A stretch of DNA of 64,000 nt from an uncultured Porphyromonadaceae bacterium (GTDB taxonomy: Bacteria > Bacteroidota > Bacteroidia > Bacteroidales > Muribaculaceae): the NCBI GenBank assembly GCA_905202215.1, contig CAJKRG010000008.1, positions 1 to 64,000 on the forward strand, in the 5' to 3' direction. Each line of letters starts with the position of its first letter. Within the stretch, counting starts at the first letter, position 1. Shown here in pieces: positions 9,501 through 21,500 of the stretch. Position numbers and translations under genes: made by a program. Below the pieces are notes generated by a model. It worked only from the letters and a program-made list of their open reading frames with translations, was not told the DNA's origin and made no database searches.

Positions 9501-12500
9501 AACCTCGACGACGTTATACGCAAGGAGCGCGACAAGCGTACCGACAAGGAACAGACCGCCCTCGAAGCGTACCTCAAGGCATTATACCCGGAGGAAGCCC
9601 GCCAGGGCGAGGCCCCGGACGCAGTGGACCCCGAAGAGCCCGCACCCTCACAAGGCCAGGCCACCGTTCAGGAGGCCCGCGAGGCCGGTTACAACATGAC
9701 CGACCAGGGACAGCGCGAACAGGCAATGCGCAACATCCGCTATCAGGAAAAGCGCATGGAAGAGCTGTTTGGCCGTACCGATACCGACACCATGTTTGAG
9801 GAAGAGCTTGGCACCTCCGACCCCGCGGAGATATTCGACCTTCTGCCCCAATCCCGCTACGACGCTACCGAGCGCGCCGCAATCGTGGATTATCTCAAAG
9901 CCTGCCAGGTGGGCGACGCCGCCGTTGAACGCATGGAGGACGACGCCCGCAATGCCATGGATAGTGAGAACGCCTTCATTGACAAGGTGAGCCACGAGGA
10001 CGGTTTTGTAAGACCGGCCACAATGAAAGTCGACAGCCGCCAGGTCTACATCGTAGGCGGCAATGTCGTGTTCAGCGAGGACGGCTCGATGATTAACACC
10101 GCCGCTTCCGACCGTGTTATCTACATCTACGACCCCGCGACAGATAAGGTTGAACAGACAGCGCCCGAAATGCTTTCGAGCCTGGGGACCGCCACATCTG
10201 TTGAAGAGACCCGCGCCGCGGCTGAGCGCACCATCACAGAGCAGCATGAGAACGACCTGCGGACAATCCAGGGCGACATGATGGCATTTAACCCCGGCGA
10301 CTCCTTTGTTGCAGACGTCTGGGGAGAAGGCCCGACACAGAATCGAGTTGTCGGAGTGGACAACGACGGTATGATAATCTTCGAGACCGAAGGCAAGAAG
10401 GGTCAGTTTGGCCTAATGCCCGATCAGCTTTCGGCAATGGTGGACGGCTACAAACAGGAGGCCTTTGAGTCCGAAATGCGTCAGCAGGCCGAGGCCGCCC
10501 CCGTCGTTGATGAGCGCGCCATCGTCCGAACTGGAGAAGCACCGGCGGCCCCTGTCTCTATCAAATACGACCAGGGCGATTCTTTCCGTGTGGCTGTATC
10601 AGGCCGCGAAGAGACGCAGCAGGCCGCCGTCGTTGACCGCGAGGGCGAGACGGTGACTATCTGGACGCCGTTCCCCGTGACCGACAGGAGCGAGAAAGGC
10701 CGCACCATGTCCGGCTACACAACCGACATAGCCCGCGCAGACCTGGACGTTATTATTGTCCGTGACGAGCAGGGCAAGCCCGTGGACTATGTGGCCGCCA
10801 ACCCCGAAGCAGAGCCGGAGGCCGCACCCGCCGAGACACCGGCCGGACCGGAAGAGATCGTAATCCGCGAAGGGATCACCGGCACAGCCGACGCCCTGAA
10901 AGAAAGTTTCACCGTAGAGCGTGAGCGAATCGGCAATGAATGGCTCGACACCCAGGCCGTTCAGGACGCAATGCGCACCTATGCCGAGGGAGCCTCGACC
11001 GTCGAAGAGGTTATAGAGCGCGCCAAAGCTGACAGCAACGACGAGCGCACCCGTCAGAGGCTCGATACACTGTTGGAATTTGACAGCACCCGTCAGAAGC
11101 TCCAGGCACTACTAGCCGTTCCCAAATCAGAGGAAACACCATTAGCCACATACACAGATAGGAAGGGAACGCGAAGAGATGTGTTTGTAGAATCGGATAC
11201 AACTGATAAAGACGGCGTACGTAAGATAACTTTCAAACGCAATTTGACAAAAGCCGACGGCACTCACAAAGAAGGAATTTCGGGCTATCTTGTAATCACA
11301 GAAGACATGATAGATTGGGGGCGCACCCTAAATGGGATAGACGCTTACGGCCAACCCCTTTCAACCGAGGTTGATCCTGAAGAAGCAGAAAGCATGCTTG
11401 ATGCTTGGGCAAATGCCGTTACCGGAGCAAGGCAAGATTTCCGCGCAAAAGAAATACGCATAAAGGGCGATGTAATTAGCGCGCGAAATAGTGAGGGCGT
11501 AGCTATATTCCTAAAAAGAGACCCTCTGACAGAGCCGACAACTGAAACTACGACAGGAAACGGACAGAAAGCGCAGGTACCGGCGGTTGAGCCTATGCCC
11601 ATGCGCACAGTGAAGGAGAAGGGCGAGACCTGGGAGGAACCCGACTATCTGGCAACCACGCCGGAGCGCACCCACTCCTACATATATAATGAATCCGGGC
11701 TTTCCCGTCAGGAGGCCAACGACCATGTGGCACACATGGCACGGACCGCTAAGGAGGCCGTCAGCAACCACAAGAAGAGTGCCCCGAAGATTGGAGGCTC
11801 TATTGCCCGTTATCAGAAGGAGAAAGCCGATTGGGAGAATGCCGGCACCGAGCTTCAGCGGGCCGTTGACTTCTGGGAGGCTGTCAGGGCCGAACAGAAA
11901 AAGGTTACAGACGCAGAGCGCCGAGCAGCCGCCGAAGAAGCCGCAGCAGTCCCCACAACCGAAGAATCAGGAGAAGGAAGTAAGAGAGCTGAGCAAGCTC
12001 CGTCTCCTGTACAACGCAGTAAAGGCGACGGAACAGCCGGAAATACCGGAGATGCCGGAGGAGATAGCAAACGCCCCGGTAATTTACCGCCGCAAGAAGC
12101 CGAGCATATAAATTACAAGCTTTCAGACGAAATAGATGAGAATGGTCATCAATTTGTTCTGAATTCAAAAGGAGACTTGGTTTTTGGCTACGTAACTCCT
12201 GAGACCTCATTGCCTGAAGCGCCCATTCTCCTTAGTGAAGGCGTGATTACGAATCAAGCTACAAAAGCGGGATACGGCCTCCTACATATCGAGGCAAGAC
12301 ATGGCGCACAGATTCGTAATGCCGGGTATTGTTCTGTACTTGATTTCATAGAAGAAGTAGCACAAAACTATGAAATCATAAAAGAAGGTCGAGAGAGGGA
12401 CGGCATTAAAACATATATGCTCCAACTTACCGACAAACACAACAATACACTAATGGTTGAGTTATCGGGAGATGGAACATATTGGAATATTAACACCGCA

Positions 12501-15500
12501 GGAATTTTTAAGACTTCCTACGGTGCTAATCGAAAAGAAGTGTATAACCGCCATACTACAGTTAAACAGTCTGCCGAAACTGTTGAAGAATCGCCCGAAT
12601 CAGCACAAGGCGGCACAACTGATTCGGCCCGCATGAACTCTTCTACGATTTCTTCTGACGACAAAAGTAATACTTTGTTTTCAGAAAAACAAGAGGAAGT
12701 CGCAAAAAGTTCTGAGGCTGAGGCGCTCGGAGCGGGGAATTTGCCTACGACAGAGCGTATGGCAAGCATGACATACGAGGAAGTAGCGCAGACCGCCGCG
12801 GACTATGACGCCTCGATTGAGGAACGCTACGACGCGATGATAGAGCCTCTTGAATCCGAGAAGGCTGTCCTGGAGAGCAAACGCCGCACTCCCGCCGAGG
12901 GCAAGCGACTGAAAGCTATCGACAAGGAGATAGCGGACATTGAGCGTCAGCAGGAGGAAGAGCGCCTGAAAGTCGGTAAATACTTCACCGAGGAACTCCG
13001 CCGCCGGTGGAAGAATGGTGAGCACTCCATGTCCCGTGAGGAAATGGAGCAGGACCTCTTTATGGACGAGGCCGACAAAGAGAAGGCCGAGACGGCAGCC
13101 AAAATCGCGGCCGCCGAATTCGAGGTGAACACCGAACCGACCGAAGCACAGAAGAAGGCCGGCAACTACAAGATGGGCCACGTTGAAATCGACGGCCTGC
13201 AAATCTCCATCGAGAACCCGAAAGGCAGTATGCGCCGAGGTAAAGCCCCCGACGGCACCCCCTGGGAAACCGAAATGAAGAATACCTATGGCTACATCAA
13301 GGGCACAACAGGCGTTGACGGCGACAAGATAGATATATTCCTGTCTGATAACCCGACCGACGGCGACGTGTATGTTGTAGACCAATACAACAAGGACGGC
13401 AGCTTTGACGAGCACAAGGTTATGTATGGCTTCACTTCCGCAACGGAGGCCGAGGCCGCATACCTCTCGAATTACTCCGCCGATTGGGCGAAGGGACGCA
13501 AGGTTGTAGTCACCGGTGTAACCCGTGAAGAGTTTAAGAAGTGGCTCGACGCGAGCGACCGCAAAAAGAAACCGTTTGCGGAGTATAAGAGCGTGAAGCC
13601 TATCGAGGCACAGAGCACACCGGCCCAGGCAGAGGCGCCGGCCGAACCCGCCGAGGCTACGGAGGGTTACGAGCTGGACGTCTACGAGACCAAGAAGGGC
13701 AAGAAGTTCCACCGTGTGAAATTCCCCCGCGCCGACAAAGAGGTATGGAAGGAACGTCTCGACATCGCCAAAGAGCAATTTGGCGGTACGAGCGTGCCCG
13801 GCGGTTACGGATTCAAAGACGCCGAGACCGCGAAGGCATTTGCCGAAGCCATACTTCACCCCGTATCGGCCGAGGGCCTGAAAGAGCGTACCGACGCAAT
13901 GGCAGCCGTCGAGGACTTTACCGACAAGGTTGTCAACGAGGACGCTGTTATGGACTTGCCCGACGACACCGCCGCCGACCTCCACATTGTAGACGTGCTC
14001 AACCCCGGCATGACCGAACACAGCCCCAAAGAAGCCGCCGCAAACCTGGCCGAAGCACTCAAAAAGGTTTCGGACACCAAGCTATTAGAACTCCTGAAAG
14101 AGCACAAGGACAATAAGACCGTGCGCTCAATCCTGACGGACGAATACAACCGCCGCGGCGGTGTGTCTCCGGAAGCAGTAGAGACGGCCAGGAAGAAGCC
14201 TGCAACCCGGAAAAAGGCCGCGCCGAAACAGAAGCTTGAGCCCGAACCGGCACAGGCAAAAGCCGAACCGCAGCCGGAGGCCGAGAAGAAAGCCCGTAGC
14301 AAGTGGTTCAACGAAGAGGACCAGGACGAGGCCGCCGACCTCATCCGCAAAATGAAAGCCCGTCTCCGTGGCGGCAATCTGTATAGCGGTATTCCTGTCG
14401 ACGTTGAACTTCTGGAATTAGGCTGTCGTCTGGGCTACCTCATCATGAAGAAGGGCGCCCGCAAGCTGCACGAATACGCCCAGGCCATGATCGAGAACGT
14501 CGGCGACGGCATACGCCCGTACATCAAGCAGTTCTACAATGCCACCCTGGCAACCGAAGAAGCGCTTGCCGCTGAATGGTACAAGGACGCAACCCCAATG
14601 GCAGAGATAGCCAAGTTTGACATGGTGAATTTCCTGAAGGAGCAGAAGCCCGACGTTGTGGAGACGGCCAGAGGCGTAACCGCAGAGCAGGAAGTTCAGG
14701 CCGCTTTGCCGCAGGCCGCAACCGATATGGTTAAGAAAAGCCGCGACAAAATGGCAATCCCCGGCTACTTCAAACCTGACGGTTCCGTGTCGGCCGAGCA
14801 GAAGGCAGCCCAGGCCGGCGCCGACTTAGCGGCCGCCCTGGTTGATGAACTCGGCTTAGACCTGAAAAACCTCCCCGAAGGTGTTCAGGTGATTACTACC
14901 AACTTCGGAGAATCCGGAGGTGGCATTAAAATCAATCTGCCAATCCGTGCCGGTTACGAGCCTATCAAGATTGATATTGACTTCGGTAAGACAGAAGAGG
15001 GCGCCTTACGCTTAAAAGAGCTGACAACAACAGTGAAGCGAGGCGACGACCTTTCCTACGTCATAGGAGAGGATCATCAGGCGTGGCTTGTGGCTCCCGG
15101 CCATAAGGAGTTGTTTAACGCTATCCGCGGCCAGATGGAGAAATACCTACCGAAAGCCAAGCCCGGAGCCAAGCCGGAAGGCAAGAAACCGGCGCCGCAA
15201 CCGTCACTCTTCGACGAACCGGAGACACCCGAAGCACCGGCCGCACCGGCGCCCCAGGCCAAAACCGGCGACAAATTGCTCACGCAGTATGAAGAAATGA
15301 AGAAGAAGCACCCCGACGCCGTTGTGTTATTCCGCGTCGGCGACTTCTACGAAACCTTCCATGACGACGCCCGGATTATATCCGAGACCCTGGGCCTCAC
15401 ACTGACGAGCCGTGCCGACAAGACCCCGCTTGCCGGATTCCCGCACCATGCACTCGACGCATACCTGCCAAAGCTCGTGCGCGCCGGTAAGCGTGTGGCA

Positions 15501-18500
15501 ATATGCGAACAGCTCGAAGATCCGAAGCTCACCAAACAGACGGTGAAGCGTGGCACAACTCCCCAACCGGCAACCGAGCCGAAGGCACCTGCCACAACGC
15601 AGGCCGAGTTTGACGAGCTTTCCAAAAAGGAGTTTGAGGTTGACCCCCAGGTAGAGAAGGAAGTCATAGCAGACCGCAATGGCTTCAAGATAGGCGACAC
15701 CGTGGAATGGTCGATACCCGGCCAGGGCAAGACCTCGGCAACAATCATCGACGTTGACCGCGACGGCCGCCCGATACTCGATACCGGCATGGCTCCTATC
15801 ATTAGCTCCATCGCCGAATGGAAGGACCTCACCCATAAGGACGGTGAAGGCTCCCAGGCTCCCGCACCGCAGCGACCCAAGAAGGAGCTTGCCGGAGACT
15901 CCGCCAAAGAGCAGGACCGCCGCAACGTCGAGCATGATTTTGTCGAGGCTGTCAGCAACGAACTGATTCAGCGTATCAACAATGAAGGCTCACCGCTAAC
16001 AATGGCCGAAGTCCGCAAGATGGCCGAAGAGCGCGGCATGAAGGACGTATCACCGACCGACCTCCAGGAACTTGTGGAGAGGGCAGTAAGCCTCCGAGCC
16101 CGTTCTATCGCCGAGCACACGCTCACCGGCGGCCCCGGCACCCAGGAGATAGGCTTCAACAAGATTGTGAAGCTCTACACCACACAGCCGGTATTGTCCG
16201 ACCGCGACGTTGAGCGCATTCAGCGTCAGCAGTACAGCACCCCGGTGCCTATGGGCTATCTTATGGACCAATTCATGATGTCGCACGGACACCAGGGCAA
16301 GAGACTTCTGGAACCGAGCGCCGGCAACGGTGCCCTGACAATCGGTGTGCCCAAAGACAACTGCCACGTCAATGACATAGACCCGCGCCGCCTGGCTAAT
16401 CTCCGTGCAATGGGATTCAAGGTTATCACCAATCAGGACGCATTGCAGCCCTTTGAGGGCCAATACGACATGGTTGTTACCAATCCTCCTTTCGGCACAG
16501 CACCGAGCGTGCGCACATACGACGGCCTGTTTGAGATTTCGACCCTGGAGGGCCAGATGGCGATCAACGCATTGGACAGCATGACCGACGACGGCCGCGC
16601 CGCAATCATTGTCGGAGGCTCGATTGGCAAGTGGCCGACACCCTACGAAAAGAACGGACGCTTACAAAAAGTTGCAGACCGTCAATTTTTTGGTTATCTT
16701 TACAGCCATTATAACGTGGTGGACATTATACCTATCGACGGCAAGAGCCTCTACTCTCGCAACGGTACCAGCTATAACGTCCGCATGATACTGATTGACG
16801 GCCGACGCCGCGACGCCGAAGGCAACGTAATCCGCGAGGTCAACGCCGAGAATCGAGTATTCCCGCCCGTTAAGGAAGAAGCCCGCCCGGAGGCGGTAAC
16901 CACATACGACGAACTTTATAAACGTGTTCAAGATGACATTTTACGTATTCAACAACGATTGGATGTGGCTGCCCGTAATGATGGAGGCCACGTCGAAGGT
17001 GACGGAGCAGTCAATCCGTCAGACGTTCCTGTGGCTAATCCAACAGGAGATCGAGGCGGGGAACGACCCGTGGGAACAGGTGACCGCAGCCGAACTCCGC
17101 GAAGCGGATTGGGGGGAACTGCCGTTGGCAGTACAGGCACCCGACCCGGAACAGATGAACGACCCGCAGGAGATAGAAAACCTTCTGGAAGCACTCATGG
17201 GGACACAGGAGGTACAGACCGCCGTCCGGTGGATGAAGGACCTAAGCCCGAAGGAAGCCGCGGATCAGCGCCCGCAGGACGACCCGCCGATACTGACGGA
17301 GGTACTGAACGGCATAATCCTGACGGAGCACGACAGCGGGGAGGGAGTGGGCCTGAACGACTGAATCAGCCCAAACCGGTTAAGGTAGAGCTCACCGACG
17401 AGAAAGTAGCCTCGCCGCATGTCAGCTCTTCTAACCAACTTCAATCTCGAATGCCGGCCGCCCAGGCTCTGGAATTCGAGCGCGCCCTACACTCCATCGA
17501 AGAGAAGCACGGCAACGTCGATGAATGGTTGACCCAGGAACTCGGCTATGCCGATACAGCCGACCTATACCGCGCCCTGGCCGCTGAACAGGTTGAAGGC
17601 GTAGCTATGGCAATCGACAAGATGAACAGCGGCCGCGGATTCATCATTGCCGACCAGACCGGTATAGGTAAAGGGCGCCAGGCCGCGTCGATAATCCGCT
17701 ACGCCGTCCGCAACGGCCATAAACCTATATTCGTTACACAGAAGTCCGGTCTATTCTCCGATATGTACCGCGACCTTTGCGACGTGGGCAGTCCTGAACT
17801 CCGTCCGTTCATCTTCGGCAGCAGCAACGACGCCAACATCACCATGCGCCAGGAGGACGGCACCGACAAGATTGTCTACCGTCGCCCGTCGGCCGCAGAG
17901 ACAGAGCGAGTGTACAGCTACATCGAGAAGCACGGTACACTCCCCGACGAATACGACTATGCCGTAACCACATACAGCCAGGTGCAGAACGGTACCACGC
18001 AGTATGAGATTGGCGACAACGGCAAGATTGAGGCCAAGCCCAAGAAGTACAAAGGCAAAGTGCCCGCAGGCGACATCACCGGCGAGCGCCGCCGCCATGT
18101 GATCGACCTTCTTTCCCGTGGCAATTACCTGATTCTTGACGAGGCCCACACCGCAGGCGGCCAGAGTGGCCTGGGAGGCTACATGCAGAATATCATACCC
18201 GGAGTCAAAGGTATAACCTATCTGTCGGCCACCTATGCCAAGCGCCCCGACAACATGCCCCTGTATGCCATAAAGACCGCTATCTCGGATAGCGGCGTTG
18301 AGGTTGCAGAACTTATCAACGCCGTAGCCCAGGGAGGTGTGCCCCTTCAGGAAATCATGTCGCGTCAGCTTGTGAAGAGTGGCGAAATGGCCCGCCGTGA
18401 GCGCGACTTCACCGGAGTTAGCATTGATTGGATTCCCACCGATGAAGGCGTAGCCCGCGAGCAGCAGAAGCGCTTCGACACCGTTTCTGAAATCTTCGTT

Positions 18501-21500
18501 GACATAATGAGATTCCAGGACACCTATGTGCGGCCATACCTTAACGAAATGTCGAAAGACCTTGCCCGCGTCGGGTCCTCTTCCGGCCAGAAGAAAGGCA
18601 CAAAGGATATGGGCATAGGCAACGCACCGTTTGCCTCGAAGCTCTACAACCTGTTGCAGCAGCTTCTCTTCTCCATCAAGGTAGACGCCGTGGCCGACCG
18701 TGCCATAAAGAATCTGCAAAACGGCCGCAAGCCGATTATCTCCTTCGTGAACACAATGGAGGGATTCTTAGAAGAGGCCTCAATCGGCATGACTGAGGAC
18801 GGCAGCGCCTCAATGCCGACACTCTCCCTGGCTCTACGCAAAGCCCTCGACGGTGTTATGCGCTACACAGTCAAGGACGACAACAACAACGAGACACACT
18901 CGGCACTTGCCGCCTCACAGTTAGGCCCGGACGCCGAGCGTGCTTACAACGCCATCATCGAAAAGATGAACTCCGTCTCTGACGACCTTCCCATTGCGCC
19001 CCTCGATGCCATCCGTCTGAAGATTGAGGCCGCCGGTTACAAAGTCGGTGAGCTTAGCGGCCGTAAGTTGGAGCTTGCCAAGAACGACAAGGGCCTCTAC
19101 GTTATCCGCAACCGCAAGGCGGCAGACAAGAAGGCCACCGCGTCGGACTTTAATGCCGGCAAGATTGACGTGCTCATGGTGAACAAAACCGGCTCCACCG
19201 GTATCTCGCTCCATGCGTCGAGCAAGTTCGAGGACCAACGGCAGCGCGTCATGATCGCCGCACAGTTCCAACCCGACGTCAACGACGAGGTGCAAATGCG
19301 TGGTCGTAATGACCGCACGGGCCAGGTTGTGCGCGGTGCCTATGAATATCTGTTGTCGTCGATACCGGCAGAGCAGCGTCTCCAGATGATGTTCAAGGCC
19401 AAACTGAAATCGCTCGACGCCAACACAACATCGTCGCAGAAGTCGAGCTTCAATGAAATGGAGGTCGTGGACGTGCTCAATAAGTACGGCGACGCGATTG
19501 TGTGGGATTATCTGAACGAGGACCCGATGGGCCTCAACATGGATATGGGCAATCCCCTGAGAATCGACCCGAATGCCGATGTTGAGACACAGCAGCAGGA
19601 GGCCGCCAAGAAGAGCCGCAACAACGACGACGAGGACGGCAGCCACAGTGGATTTGCCCGCAAAGCCCTGGGCCGTCTGGCTCTCCTATCCATTGCCGAA
19701 CAGGAGCGTGTCATGTCGGAAATAACCGACCGCTACGAGAAGAAGATTCATGAACTCGACGAGCGCGGCGAGAACGACCTGGAAATCTCTTACCGAGACC
19801 TCAAGGCAAAGACCCTGGGCCGCAAGGTATGGGTTGAGGGCAAGGCGCCCGGCAGCGGCAACGCCTTCGCCGATAACGTCTACATGGAGCAGGTAGAGGT
19901 CAACATTCTCGACAAACCGTTATCCGGGACAGAGCTTGCCAAGTATCACCGTACATTCCTGGAGGATGCAGGCGTTGAAACCTGGGACGAATGGCTCGAA
20001 AAGAAAACGGCCGAGATTGACGCCTTCTACGAGAATCGCATTGCCACGGTCCGCGAGCGTATCACCACCAATAAAGAGGCAACCATCGCACGCCGCATAG
20101 AGCGATTCATCACGACCGCAAAGGACGCCCGCGCACTCGGAAAGAACTCCTTCACGGATGAAGAGATCATAGCCGAGGCCAACCGCCGCTACGGCGAGAC
20201 AGAGCGCCAGGAGGCAAAGGCAGAGATTGAACGTGAGACCGAGAAAATCCGCGTACAGCAGAATCTTATCAAACGTCGCCTCACTCAGTTCAAACCGATG
20301 TCGCCGTTGTCAATTCCGGACGACCTTACGGACGAAAGCAAGATGAAGCTGGAGCCGTCAACCGGTGTAATGGTAGGAATCAAGCTCGACAGCAAGTATT
20401 CCCTCAACGGCAGCTCCGTTGTCTTTGCACCTCTCGACGGTCGACGCACCATAACATTGTCGCTCAAAGAGGCCGGTGTGGCTTTCAGCAAAATCGGCCA
20501 GGCGTCGATGATGATGCGTGACGTCCTGCGCAACTTCGACCTCAGTCAGTGGGACAGCCACATTTCCAACGAGAGCCGCGAAACCCGATACATGCTCACC
20601 GGCAATATCCTTCGCGCCCTGGTGGATATGCAGAAAACACAGAACGCCCGCGGACGTATCACCGCATATACGACCGAGGACGGCGAAGTACGTACCGGCA
20701 TACTCATGTCGCCGAAGTTCACCCCCGGCGATCTGCAATCGTCGGTACCGTTGAGCAGTATGCTGTCAAGAATCCAGGCCGGCCAGGAAGTCAAGAGCTC
20801 CAACGGAGAAGTCACCGTGCGCAAGGCCCAGGGATGGTCGTCGCGTGGTGATTACGAAATCCTTGTGCCTAAGAGCAAACAGCATGGCGGCAAATACTTC
20901 TTGCCTGAGCAAGACCCCGTTCTTGCCCGATATGTGGTTGGAGGATTTAATATGCCCCGAAGCGGCAGCCAGGCAATAGGCTATATCCGCGCCGAGAATC
21001 TTGCCCGCGTCCTCGATCACCTGAGCACCAAACATGGCGCCTCCGTCATGTTGTCGTCGAAACTCAAAGAGGCGTCACAGGACGGTATCGAATACCGCAC
21101 ACCGGAGGAAGGCATTGAGTATGTCAATGCCAGAGCCATACAGCCGTGGTCCGCACCCCTGGACCATCTGCGGTTCAAACGCGACGAGTTAGGCTACTCC
21201 CTGTCTCTGTCAGAGCGTCAGCAGGTCCGCGACCTCGGCGCACAGGAAAAGGCCTGGGAAGAGAAGTGGGGCGCCGGGCACACCGACACTGACGTGCCTA
21301 CCGGCCGCCGCAGCCGCTTTGAATTCTATGCCGACCAATACGGCCAGGGCGGGCTATCTTCGGAAATCTACCACACCAAGCGTGAGATTGGCTCGTTGTA
21401 TGACAGCAACTACCGCCTTATCTCTGCCAATGCACGAGACATGGGCCGCCGTGCTATACCCGCAATCATGCGTCGTCGTGCTGACCTTCTGGCCGAGCGC

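Noticed and set aside
12681..14021. Antisense open frame of 446 codons
   Set aside because: It mirrors the GC-rich Ala/Asp/Glu codons of the giant gene. The translation is a Val/Leu/Gly/His run without motifs, and the sense strand encodes a recognisable pyrophosphatase-like domain here.
17751..18719. Antisense open frame of 322 codons over the helicase
   Set aside because: The sense strand carries clear helicase motifs; the antisense sequence has none.
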